Shown here one piece after another: positions 34,542 to 42,444 of a DNA stretch of 64,000 bases. A model generated the notes under the pieces. The model was not told where the DNA came from, searched no databases, and saw only the letters and a program-made list of their open reading frames with translations. Source of the DNA: Streptomyces sp. DvalAA-43 (GTDB taxonomy: Bacteria; Actinomycetota; Actinomycetes; Streptomycetales; Streptomycetaceae); assembly GCF_900091725.1 (NCBI RefSeq), contig NZ_FMBW01000064.1, forward strand, positions 62,001 to 126,000. Reading direction: 5' to 3'. Both the position numbers and the translations under genes were made by a program. The stretch's first letter is position 1. Each line of letters starts with the position of its first letter.

Positions 34542-35189
34542 TCAGCCCTGCTGCCCGCGCCGGGCGGCCGCCGCGTTGCGGCCTGTCACCAGGTGCTTGC
34601 CGGCCAGCTGCTCGACGCTCACCACATCGCGCTCGGCGATCGCCCGGTACAGGCCCTCGTGTTCCCGCGCCACGCCCTCAAGGTCGTCGTGCTGTCCCAG
34701 CAGCCAGCGCATCCTGCTGCGAAGGGTGCTCTGGAGCTCGTTCAGGAGCTCGTTGTCGGCCAGCGCGGTCACCGTCTCGTGGAAGTCGGCGGCGGCCCGG
34801 CGGGCCCGTACGGCGTCCCCCTTGTCCGCCGCCTTCAGCTCGGCGTCCAGATCCGCCCGGAGCTTCTCCAGCCCCGCCCGGGTACGCCGTTGGGCCGCGA
34901 GCCGGAAGGTCAGGGCCTCCAGGGCCGCGCGGACCTCGTCGAGGTCCTCGACGTCCGCCGGCGTGAATTCCCGTACGACGGCCCAGGTCCGCGGCCTGGG
35001 TGTGACCAGCCCCTCGGTGACCAGTGCCTTCAGAGCCTCTCGTACGGGCAGCCTGCTCACCCCGAGCTCCGCGGCGAGTTCACGCTCGACGAGTTTGCTG
35101 CCCGGCTCACGCACACCGTCGATGATCTCGTCACGCAACTGGCGCGTGACCCGTTCCGACTCGGGCTCGAAGTCCCCAGACCCTGTCAT
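34542..35189 (-). CDS. GntR-family regulator, FCD subfamily
   Basis: 215 residues. The winged-helix part (about 12-75) contains VTRQLRDEIIDGVREPGSKL and ERELAAELGVSRLPVREALKAL, the GntR signature. The C-terminal all-helical FCD domain has DLDEVRAALEALTFRLAA, an ADFHETV segment, and H residues near the end (REHEGLYRAI, AGKHL) that form the metal and ligand site in this subfamily. FCD regulators respond to small organic acids. The ATG at 35189 lies 16 nt after the LysR stop, so the two regulators probably share a transcript. Its target may be the cyanate genes next door or something unlinked. Confidence 0.88.
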   Translation of the reverse strand: MTGSGDFEPESERVTRQLRDEIIDGVREPGSKLVERELAAELGVSRLPVREALKALVTEGLVTPRPRTWAVVREFTPADVEDLDEVRAALEALTFRLAAQRRTRAGLEKLRADLDAELKAADKGDAVRARRAAADFHETVTALADNELLNELQSTLRSRMRWLLGQHDDLEGVAREHEGLYRAIAERDVVSVEQLAGKHLVTGRNAAAARRGQQG

Positions 35190-35205
35190 GCGCTCGATTC
35201 TCTCA

Positions 35206-36159
35206 TCACTCGATGTCCCCATTCGGCATGCCGCCCGCGGCTCGGGTTCCTCGGGCCGGTGCGTATCCGCGGGCACGGACCAGGTCGCGGGCGAGCCGGG
35301 TGAAGGCGCGGGCGGCGGCGCTCTCGTAGGCGCTCTCCCGGTGCAGCAGGGTGGCGACGCGGGTGGGCAGTGGAGGGTCGATGGGAATGGGCGCGAGGTG
35401 GGGGTGGTCGTCCGTGATCGCGTCGGGCAGCACGGTGGCCAGCGTGCCGGTGCGCCGGACGATTTCCGTGAGGGCCTGGATGGTGTTGGCCTCCACGGCG
35501 ATCGGCGGGCTGACGCGGTGCTCGGCGAGGTAGCCCTCGATATGGCCGCGGGTAGCGAAGTCGCTGCTGAGCAGGGCGAGTTGCTGGTCGGCCAGATCGC
35601 GCACGGGAAGCGGCCGTTCGGCTCGGGCCTCGGCGCGGGACGTGGCGACGACGAGGCTGAGGGTTTCGGTGAACAGCGCGGTCGGGATGACACCGGGCGG
35701 ATGGGGTCCCTCGAAGGCGATCCCGAGGTCGAGATCGTCGGCCAGCAGGCCCGCCTCGATACGGTCCTGCGTCATCTCCCACAGGTCCAGCGTGATGCCG
35801 GGATGGCGGGTGTGCAGCGCCTCCACGAGGGGACCGACGAGATAGGCGGTGAAGGTCGGCGTCACCGCCAGGCGCAGATGCCCCCGGGAGAGGTCGGCGA
35901 CATCGAGGACGGCACGGTCGGCGGCCGCCAGTTCCCGCAGTGCGCGCCGCGCGTAGTGCACATAGGCCTCGCCCGCGTCGGTGGCGCGGACGCCACGGCC
36001 GCCGCGGTCGAGCAGCTGGACGCCGACGACCCGCTCCAGCTGCTTGATCTGCTGCGACAGCGTCGGCTGCGAGATGCGCAGCTCTTCGGCGGCGCGCGTG
36101 AAGTTGCCGTGCTCGGCCACCGCGATCAGATAGCGGAGGTGACGCAGTTCCGGACCCAT
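35206..36159 (-). CDS. cynR: LysR-family regulator, probable cyn operon activator
   Basis: 317 residues. The N-terminal HTH (MGPELRHLRYLIAVAEHGNFTRAAEELRISQPTLSQQIKQLER, in parts) is typical LysR, and the effector domain begins with LSRGHLRLAVTPTFTAYLVGPLV. It is divergent from cynT and cynS, the arrangement known for CynR, which activates cyanase genes when it binds cyanate. The ATG at 36159 was chosen because upstream extension runs into the A+T-rich promoter region. The last part (ARAFTRLARDLV...) matches the family length. Confidence 0.85.
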   Translation of the reverse strand: MGPELRHLRYLIAVAEHGNFTRAAEELRISQPTLSQQIKQLERVVGVQLLDRGGRGVRATDAGEAYVHYARRALRELAAADRAVLDVADLSRGHLRLAVTPTFTAYLVGPLVEALHTRHPGITLDLWEMTQDRIEAGLLADDLDLGIAFEGPHPPGVIPTALFTETLSLVVATSRAEARAERPLPVRDLADQQLALLSSDFATRGHIEGYLAEHRVSPPIAVEANTIQALTEIVRRTGTLATVLPDAITDDHPHLAPIPIDPPLPTRVATLLHRESAYESAAARAFTRLARDLVRARGYAPARGTRAAGGMPNGDIE

Positions 36160-36381
36160 GAGCGAAGTATAGAGACAGCCAATCGAAATCACCTCCAGGG
36201 CGCCCTGTTGTCTATGACCCCTGGGATGCCCGGGGCGAAGGGGCGTCACCGGCGCCACTTCAGATGTATTGATGCAATCTATAAAGATGATGGATACCAA
36301 GACTTGGACACTATAGGCACAGGTCATGCATGGTGGATCTCGTCAGCCACTCGGGCCGACACCCACCGAAAGGAGTGACCG
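36160..36381. promoter_or_regulatory. Divergent cynR-cynT control region
   Basis: This 222-nt region is markedly richer in A+T than its flanks, especially at 36260-36320 (TATTGATGCAATCTATAAAG, then GATACCAAGACTTGG). It should hold both promoters and the LysR binding site. The short symmetric element ATCT-ATAA-AGAT lies at about 36277-36288. I cannot assign -10/-35 boxes with confidence. Confidence 0.45.
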
Positions 36382-36981
36382 ATGCAGGACTTCACGGACG
36401 GCCTCGCGCGTTTCCACCGCGACGTCTTTCCGGCAAAGGCGGGGCTCTTCGCCCACCTGGCCACGACGCACCGGCCGAAAACCCTGTTCATCGGCTGCTC
36501 GGACGCCCGGGTGGTCCCCGAGCTGATCACCCAGAGCGACCCCGGCGAGCTGTTCGTCATCCGCACCGCGGGCAATCTCGTTCCGGCCCACGCGTTCGGC
36601 CCGGACGGCATCGCGGCGAGCATCGAGTACGCCGTCGCCGTACTGCACGTGACCGACATCGTCATCTGCGGCCACTCCTCCTGCGGCGCGATGACCGCCC
36701 TGGCCGAGGAGCACGACCTCAGTGCCGCGCCGGTCATCGCCGGCTGGCTGCGGCACGCGGACGCCGCTCGGGCCCGGACCGCCGCCGCGCCGGCCGCATC
36801 CGGACCGGCCAGGGTGGCCGCCCTGGTCCGGGCGAACGTGGCCGCACAGCTGCGGAACCTGACCACCCACCCCTCCGTGGCCCGCGCCCTGGCGGAACGG
36901 ACGCTCACGCTGCACGGCTGGGTGTTCGACATCGCCACCGGGACCGTCGAGCCGGTCGACGCCGCCCTGGCCGCGGCCTGA
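36382..36981 (+). CDS. cynT: Beta-class carbonic anhydrase
   Basis: 199 residues. The zinc site of beta carbonic anhydrases is complete: C39 in GCSDARVV with the Asp-Arg dyad, and H98 and C101 in CGHSSCGAM. The RTAGN segment also fits. In cyanate operons this enzyme turns the CO2 released by cyanase back into bicarbonate, which cyanase needs as a co-substrate, so that cellular bicarbonate is not drained. It is the first gene of cynT-cynS-deaminase, and GAAAGGAG lies 8 nt upstream of the ATG. Confidence 0.92.
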   Translation: MQDFTDGLARFHRDVFPAKAGLFAHLATTHRPKTLFIGCSDARVVPELITQSDPGELFVIRTAGNLVPAHAFGPDGIAASIEYAVAVLHVTDIVICGHSSCGAMTALAEEHDLSAAPVIAGWLRHADAARARTAAAPAASGPARVAALVRANVAAQLRNLTTHPSVARALAERTLTLHGWVFDIATGTVEPVDAALAAA

Positions 36982-37049
36982 CCACCACCCCCACCCCCAA
37001 GACCGCCCGGCCCCGCATCGAGGCCGGCACCCCGAAAGGAATCCCCGCC

Positions 37050-37520
37050 ATGGCACACGCCCAGTTCGACCCCACCGCCCGCCAGGCCCTCTCCGTCGCC
37101 GCCGTCGAGGCGAAGACCCGCAAGGACCTGACCTGGCAGCAGATCGCCGACGCCGCCGGACTGTCGGTCGCCTTCGTCACCGCCGCCGTGCTCGGCCAGC
37201 ACGCCCTGCCGGAGCACTCCGCCGAGGCCGTCGCCGAGCTCCTCGGCCTCGACGAGGACGCGGCGATGCTCCTGCAGACCATCCCGGCCCGCGGATCGAT
37301 CCCCGGCGGCATCCCCACCGACCCGACCATCTACCGCTTCTACGAGATGCTCCAGGTCTACGGCACCACCCTCAAGGCCCTGGTCCACGAGGAGTTCGGC
37401 GACGGCATCATCTCCGCGATCAACTTCAAGCTCGACGTGAAGAAGGTCGCCGACCCCGAGGGCGGCGAGCGCGCCGTCATCACCCTCGACGGCAAGTACC
37501 TCCCCACCAAGCCGTTCTGA
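37050..37520 (+). CDS. cynS: Cyanate hydratase (cyanase)
   Basis: 156 residues, the same length as the Escherichia coli enzyme. The catalytic residues fall at the identical numbers: R96 and E99 in YRFYEM, S122 in GIISAINF. The N-terminal half is the helix-turn-helix-like domain (LTWQQIADAAGLSVAFVTAAVLG) and the C-terminal third is the active-site beta structure. It catalyses cyanate + bicarbonate to ammonia and CO2. Start: ATG 37050 with AAAGGA 9 nt upstream, 68 nt after cynT. A long frame that includes it starts far upstream within cynT and is not real there. Confidence 0.97.
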   Translation: MAHAQFDPTARQALSVAAVEAKTRKDLTWQQIADAAGLSVAFVTAAVLGQHALPEHSAEAVAELLGLDEDAAMLLQTIPARGSIPGGIPTDPTIYRFYEMLQVYGTTLKALVHEEFGDGIISAINFKLDVKKVADPEGGERAVITLDGKYLPTKPF

Positions 37521-37542
37521 CCTCACCCGGCACACCGAGCGA

Positions 37543-37580
37543 GCGGGCCGGACCACTCCGCACGGCGGAGTCCGGCCCGC
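37543..37580 (+). terminator. Hairpin between cynS and the deaminase gene
   Basis: GCGGGCCGGA (37543-37552) pairs with TCCGGCCCGC (37571-37580). An inner stem ACTCCG/CGGAGT sits around a 5-nt loop. It may reduce rather than abolish read-through into the next gene, which starts 44 nt later. Confidence 0.6.
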
Positions 37581-37624
37581 CCCCGCTCCCCCACCCCACC
37601 GATCGCTTCCCCGGAGGACCTCCC

Positions 37625-38125
37625 GTGGACTTCGCCCAGCGCACCATCGACATCGCCCGCCAGAATGTGGAGGAGGGCGGACGCCCCTTCGCCACCGTCA
37701 TCGTGAAGGACGGCGAGATCCTCGCCGAGAGCCCCAACAAGGTCGCCCAGACGAACGACCCCACCGCCCACGCCGAGATCCTCGCCATCCGGGACGCCTG
37801 CCGTAGGCTCGGCACCGAGCACCTGGTCGGCACGACCATCTACGTGCTCGCCCACCCCTGCCCGATGTGCCTGGGGTCGCTGTACTACTGCTCCCCCGAC
37901 GAGGTCGTCTTCCTCACCACCCGTGACACCTACAAGCAGCACTACGTCGACGACCGCAAGTACTTCGAACTCGAAACCCTCTACGGCGAGTTCGCCAAGG
38001 ACTACACCGAACGGCGGCTGCCCATGCGCCACGAGCCGCATGACGGTGCCGTCGATGTGTACCGGCTGTGGCAGCAGCACAACGGCGGCGACCGGCACGT
38101 CCCGGGTGCGCCGACGGCCGCGTAG
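37625..38125 (+). CDS. Nucleoside/guanine deaminase-like protein (CDA fold)
   Basis: 166 residues. The zinc-deaminase motif is complete: H49-A-E51 in TAHAEILAIRDA, and C79-P-M-C82 in HPCPMCLGSLYYC. The C-terminal part (YGEFAKDYTERRLPM) resembles guanine-deaminase or isocytosine-type members rather than TadA. It removes an amino group from a base or small amide-like substrate and releases ammonia. The GTG at 37625 has GGAGGACC directly upstream. It follows cynS on the same strand across a hairpin, so it may belong to the cyanate regulon. The substrate is not known. Confidence 0.85.
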   Translation: MDFAQRTIDIARQNVEEGGRPFATVIVKDGEILAESPNKVAQTNDPTAHAEILAIRDACRRLGTEHLVGTTIYVLAHPCPMCLGSLYYCSPDEVVFLTTRDTYKQHYVDDRKYFELETLYGEFAKDYTERRLPMRHEPHDGAVDVYRLWQQHNGGDRHVPGAPTAA

Positions 38126-38267
38126 TCGGGCGGGGTGCTTTCCCCGCTCCCTCCTACGGAGCGGCGCCCGGCCGAGAAGGTCACGGTATGACCCGGGCAC
38201 CCATGAGACGGCCCTGCCGGGGCAGGCTCGGAGTGGCGGGTCCGCATCGAGACAGTGGGGGGAACGG

Positions 38268-39257
38268 ATGCCCGAGCCGGAATTCCCGCCCACGCGTGTG
38301 AAGGGCCGGGGCCGCGGTTGGTACCGGGGTGACTGTCACGTGCATTCGGTGTACTCGGACGGCAGCCTGACGCCGGACCGACTCGCGGCCGGTGCCCGTG
38401 CTGCGGGGCTGGACTTCCTGGCGACCACCGAACACAACAACGCCGAGGCGCACGGTGCCTGGAACCACTGTGCGGGCGACGGTCTGCTGGTGATCCTCGG
38501 CGAGGAGGTCACCACCCGCACCGGGCACTGGCTCGCACTGGGCCTCCGCCCCGGGCAGGTGGTCGACTGGCGCTACGGCCTGCGGGACGAGCGGGTCGAC
38601 CGCCATCTGGACGAGGTGCACCGGGCCGGTGGCCTGTGTGTGGCGGCCCATCCGCACGCACCGTACGCCTCGGGCACGTTCATGTACCCGTACCAGGGCT
38701 TCGACGCGGTGGAGGTGTGGAACGGGCGGTGGAGCTCGGACCTGCCGTGGAATGCCGACAACGAGGCCGCGCTGGCCGAGTGGGGGCGCGGTCTGGCCGC
38801 GGACGTCCACCGGGGGCGGTGGCGTCCGGCGATGGGCAACAGCGACACCCATCTGGAGGACCAGATCGGCATCCCCCACACCGTCGTGTTCGCCGAAGAG
38901 CTGAGCACCGAAGCGGTCCTCGCCGCGATCCGGGCCGGCCGGAGCTGGATCGCCGAATCGGCCGCTGTCGAGCTGTCGTTCACGGCCTCGGCCGGTGGTC
39001 CGCGCGCCGGAATCGGTGAGCGGCTGGTGGCGGGGGACGCTCCGGTCGAGGTGCGGGTGGACGTACGCGGGGTGCCCTCGGGCACGGTCGGCTTCCACAC
39101 CGAGCGGGGACGGGCGCACCACGCGTCGCTGCCCGGATCGGGATCGGGCACCGTGACATGGCGCACCGGCCCGGCCGAGACCTCGTTCGTCCGGGTCGAG
39201 GTGCGCCACCCCGGCGGGCACATGGCGGCGCTCAGCAACCCGATCGTCCTGGGCTGA
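38268..39257 (+). CDS. PHP-domain phosphoesterase/metallohydrolase (CehA/McbA type)
   Basis: 329 residues. The PHP metal motifs are in order: GDCHVHSVYSDGSL (residues about 21-34), ATTEHNN, a Glu in ILGEEVTT, VAAHPHAPY, and a late GNSDTH. The last third (about 225-329) is a beta-rich domain (VEVRVDVRGVPSGTVGFHTERG). This layout matches CehA/McbA-type metallohydrolases, which hydrolyse varied esters including carbamates. There is no signal peptide. The ATG at 38268 has GGGGGGA 6 nt upstream. It lies 142 nt after the deaminase and is convergent with the oligopeptidase. Any tie to cyanate or carbamate metabolism is speculation. Confidence 0.82.
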   Translation: MPEPEFPPTRVKGRGRGWYRGDCHVHSVYSDGSLTPDRLAAGARAAGLDFLATTEHNNAEAHGAWNHCAGDGLLVILGEEVTTRTGHWLALGLRPGQVVDWRYGLRDERVDRHLDEVHRAGGLCVAAHPHAPYASGTFMYPYQGFDAVEVWNGRWSSDLPWNADNEAALAEWGRGLAADVHRGRWRPAMGNSDTHLEDQIGIPHTVVFAEELSTEAVLAAIRAGRSWIAESAAVELSFTASAGGPRAGIGERLVAGDAPVEVRVDVRGVPSGTVGFHTERGRAHHASLPGSGSGTVTWRTGPAETSFVRVEVRHPGGHMAALSNPIVLG

Positions 39258-39280
39258 GCCGAGCGGGCGGCGCCGTCCGG

Positions 39281-41329
39281 TCAGTCCCCCTCGTCCGGTC
39301 GCACCGGGGCGAGGTGCTGCCACAGGAAGGTGTGCGTCAGGGCCTCGTTGTGGGCGGACTGTTCGTTGTCGCCGGCGCCCGCGTGGCCGCCGCCGGTGTT
39401 CTCGTGGAGGAGGACCGGGTGGCCCTGCTCGCGCAGCCGGGCGGCGGCCTTGCGGGCGTGGCCGGGGTGGACGCGGTCGTCGCGGGTCGAGGTGGTCAGC
39501 AGGACCGGCGGGTAGACCCGGTCCGCGGTGAACTGGTGGTAGGGGGAGATCTCGCGCAGGTGGGGACGGTCGGCTTCGGTGTCCGGGTTGCCGAATTCGG
39601 CGGTCCAGGAGGAGCCCGCGAGGAGCTTGTGGAAGCGGAGCATGTCCAGCAGCGGCACCTGTACGACGATGGCGCCGAACAGGTGGGGGTAGCGGGTGAG
39701 CATCGCGCCCATGAGCAGGCCGCCGTTGCTTGCCCCCGTGGCTCCCAGCATGGCCGGGGTGGTGATGCCCCGTGCGACGAGGTCCCCGGCGACGGCGGCG
39801 AAGTCCTCGTAGGCCCGCGGCCGTTGCGCGCCGAGCGCGGCCTGGTGCCAGTCCGGTCCGTACTCACCGCCCCCTCGGATGTTCGCGACCACATAGGTGC
39901 CGCCGCGCTCCAGCCACGCCCGGCCCGTCACCGCGTCGTAGGAGGGGGTGAGGGAGACCTCGAAGCCGCCGTAGCCGTGGAGCAGGGCGGGGCGAGGGCC
40001 GGGGCCGTCGGGGGAACGGTCGGGACCGATCACGAAGTACGGCACCCGCGTGCCGTCCGGGGAGGTCGCGAAGAACTGCTCGGCCGTCAGGCCCGCCGTG
40101 TCGAAGCGGGCCGGGGCCTGCTTGAGGGTCTCCGAGTCCGCGCCGATCCACCCGTGGTGGAGGGTGGACGGCTGCAGGAACCCCGACATGTCGAGGAAGT
40201 ACTCGTCGGAGACGTCCGGGTCCGTGTCCACGACCGTCACGGCGGACAGTGCCGGGACGTCCGCGAGCGGGCGGCGGGTCCAGCCGCCTCCGTCGGCGGG
40301 GGTGAGCACCTCGATGCGGGTGCAGACGTCGCGCATCGTCTCCAGGAGCAGATGGTGGCGGGTCCAGGAGTGCCCGGACAGGGCCGTGCGCTCGTCCGGG
40401 GTGAACAGCACCTCCGCGGTACGGTCGCCCGCCAGGAAGGCGTCGAAGTCGAACGCCAGCAGGGAGCCGGCCGGCTGTCCGAGCCAGTCGGACTTCAGGG
40501 TGACGATCAGGTGCTCGCGATGGGCGTAGGCACTGGCGTCGTCCGGAACGTCGATCCTGATGAGCGTGGCTTCCGGGGTCAGCAGGAACGTCTCGCTGCG
40601 GAAGAAGTCCAGCCACCGGGCGACGAAGTCCCGCTCGAAACCGGGGGTGGTGTCGTGCCAGGCCCAGGCCGCCACGTCCCCCGTCCCGGCCTCGAAGACC
40701 TGGGCGGCGTCCTCCAGCGGCGTGCCGCGCCGCCATCTGCGGACCGTGCGCGGATAGCCGGCGTCGGTCAGGGAACCCGGGCCGAAGTCCGTGCCGACGA
40801 AGACGGTGTCGGCGTCGATCCACCCGATCCGTGTCTTCGCCTCCGCCACCTGGAAGCCGCCCTCGACGAAGGTGCGGGTGGCGAGGTCGTACTCACGGAC
40901 CACGACGGCGTCACCACCGTCCCGCGACAGGCACACCAGGGCCCGGTCGTCATCGGGGTGACGCAGCCGCGCCCCCGCCCAGATCCACTTCTCGTCCTCC
41001 GCCGCGGCGAGCGCGTCGACGTCCAGCAGGATCTCCCACTCGGGAGCGTCCTTGCGGTACTGCTCCAGCGTCGTGCGCCGCCACACTCCACGCGCGTTCC
41101 CGGCGTCCCGCCAGAAGTTGTAGAGGAACGTGCCGTGCCGAACCGTGTAGGGGATACGGTCCGAGGCGTCCAGCACCTCCCGCAGGCGCTCCTTGAGGTC
41201 GGCGAAGCCGGGGTCGGCGGCCAGTGCCGCGTCCGTCTCGGCGTTCCACTCGGCCACCCACCGGAGCGCGGCCTCGCCCTCGATGTCTTCCAGCCACAGG
41301 TACGGATCTTCATCACTCACACACCGCAT
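39281..41329 (-). CDS. Prolyl oligopeptidase family serine peptidase
   Basis: 682 residues from ATG 41329 (GTG 41320 is an equally good start, giving VSDEDPYLWLEDIEG). The N-terminal seven-bladed propeller runs to about 400. The catalytic alpha/beta-hydrolase domain follows with the nucleophile in GASNGGLLMG, the Asp in STRDDRVHPGHA and the His near GGGHAGAG. GGFEVSLTPSY and IRGGGEYGPDWHQAAL are also typical. It cleaves small proline-containing peptides and is probably cytoplasmic, as no signal is seen. No clear ribosome site precedes either start. It faces away from the regulator gene and appears to be transcribed alone. Confidence 0.9.
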   Translation of the reverse strand: MRCVSDEDPYLWLEDIEGEAALRWVAEWNAETDAALAADPGFADLKERLREVLDASDRIPYTVRHGTFLYNFWRDAGNARGVWRRTTLEQYRKDAPEWEILLDVDALAAAEDEKWIWAGARLRHPDDDRALVCLSRDGGDAVVVREYDLATRTFVEGGFQVAEAKTRIGWIDADTVFVGTDFGPGSLTDAGYPRTVRRWRRGTPLEDAAQVFEAGTGDVAAWAWHDTTPGFERDFVARWLDFFRSETFLLTPEATLIRIDVPDDASAYAHREHLIVTLKSDWLGQPAGSLLAFDFDAFLAGDRTAEVLFTPDERTALSGHSWTRHHLLLETMRDVCTRIEVLTPADGGGWTRRPLADVPALSAVTVVDTDPDVSDEYFLDMSGFLQPSTLHHGWIGADSETLKQAPARFDTAGLTAEQFFATSPDGTRVPYFVIGPDRSPDGPGPRPALLHGYGGFEVSLTPSYDAVTGRAWLERGGTYVVANIRGGGEYGPDWHQAALGAQRPRAYEDFAAVAGDLVARGITTPAMLGATGASNGGLLMGAMLTRYPHLFGAIVVQVPLLDMLRFHKLLAGSSWTAEFGNPDTEADRPHLREISPYHQFTADRVYPPVLLTTSTRDDRVHPGHARKAAARLREQGHPVLLHENTGGGHAGAGDNEQSAHNEALTHTFLWQHLAPVRPDEGD

Positions 41330-41390
41330 TGTGCAGGCACGGACCGCGCGCCGGGACCACATCCACGCGTCGCGCGCCGGGCGCGCGGGG

Positions 41391-42353
41391 TCACAGCCAG
41401 CCTCGGCGGGCCGCGATCACACCGGCCTGGAAGCGGTTGGCGGCGCCGAGGAGCTCGTGCAGTCGGCTGATGCGGCGGCGCATGGTGCGGACGGACCAGC
41501 CGAGCTGACGGGCTATCGCCTCGTCCTTGAGGCCGCTGACCAGGAGGGTGAGTACGAGCCGGTCCTCCTCGCCGAGCGGGTCCTCGGCGGGGGCGTTGAG
41601 GGGCACGGCCTGCTTCCAGCACATCTCCCAGTAGCCGGTGAGGGCGTCGAGCAGGGTGGACGGGCGGATCACCGCGGCGCGGACGTCGTCGAGGTCGAGG
41701 GAGAGCGGCATCAGGGCGAGCTTCCGGTCTGCGATGGCGAGTTTGATGCCCAGGCCGGGCAGGACGCGGGCCTGTTCGCCGTGCCGGACCAGCTCGCGGA
41801 TGTCGTCGAGGACGCCCGGCCACTCCAGGGCCTCGGGGGCGTAGACCGCGCGGTAGCGCACGCCGCGGCCGAGCGCCGTCGCCTCCACCGGGTTGGAGGT
41901 GGTCAGGGCGTACGGCGGCCGGTCCAGGGTCATCACGTCCTCGTGGGCCTCCTGCTGGAGGCGGACGAACCAGCGGCCGAGGGCCTCGCTGCCGGTGGTG
42001 ATCTCCACCTCGTCCTCGTCGGTCGCGCCGGTCTGCGCGGCGGCGAAGAGCCGGGACAGCTCCCCGGCCGCCGTGCGGACCCGCTCCAGCTCATTGGTCC
42101 TGGCCCGCACCAGGGCCTCGACGGCGGCTCCCGGCTCGATCGCGGCGTACCGGCGGCGGGCGCCGGCGAGCCGGCCGACCAGTCCGTGGTCGCGGAGCCG
42201 GTCCAGCGCCCTGGCGACACGCTCGGCCGAACATCCGAGGTCCGCGGTGAGTTCGGCGGGGGCCGCCGTACGCCGGGTCAGGACGGCGCGGTAGACGCTC
42301 TCGTCGAACGGATCGATGCCTGCCGCGGTGAGTTGGGAAGTCTCGGGAGTCAT
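41391..42353 (-). CDS. TrmB-like/LuxR-type transcriptional regulator
   Basis: 320 residues. The N-terminal winged helix (about 10-70: DESVYRAVLTRRTAAPAELTADLGCSAERVARALDRL, in parts) resembles TrmB or sugar-sensing regulators. A middle domain follows, and the C-terminal LuxR HTH (about 255-318) contains EEDRLVLTLLVSGLKDEAIARQLGWSVRTMRRRI. Such two-HTH regulators are common in Streptomyces, often beside protease or secondary-metabolism genes. I take the ATG at 42353 (MTPETSQL), though the frame opens further up. It is divergent from the large subtilase, and the 91 nt between them hold a perfect inverted repeat, so it may control that protease. Confidence 0.85.
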   Translation of the reverse strand: MTPETSQLTAAGIDPFDESVYRAVLTRRTAAPAELTADLGCSAERVARALDRLRDHGLVGRLAGARRRYAAIEPGAAVEALVRARTNELERVRTAAGELSRLFAAAQTGATDEDEVEITTGSEALGRWFVRLQQEAHEDVMTLDRPPYALTTSNPVEATALGRGVRYRAVYAPEALEWPGVLDDIRELVRHGEQARVLPGLGIKLAIADRKLALMPLSLDLDDVRAAVIRPSTLLDALTGYWEMCWKQAVPLNAPAEDPLGEEDRLVLTLLVSGLKDEAIARQLGWSVRTMRRRISRLHELLGAANRFQAGVIAARRGWL

Positions 42354-42360
42354 GGACGGA

Positions 42361-42412
42361 TCGTGGCCCAGTTGTGCCAGCGGCAGCAATGGGCCACGAA
42401 GATCAGTTGTGC
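42361..42412. promoter_or_regulatory. Inverted and direct repeats between regulator and subtilase
   Basis: TCGTGGCCCA (42361-42370) and TGGGCCACGA (42390-42399) form a perfect 10-bp inverted repeat with a 19-nt spacer. The spacer itself is partly symmetric (TTGTGCC / GGCAGCAA). CAGTTGTGC occurs at 42369-42377 and again at 42404-42412. This fits a multi-site operator for the divergent regulator. Confidence 0.5.
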
Positions 42413-42444
42413 GGCAAGTGCCCTCACCACTAGGACCTTTATGC

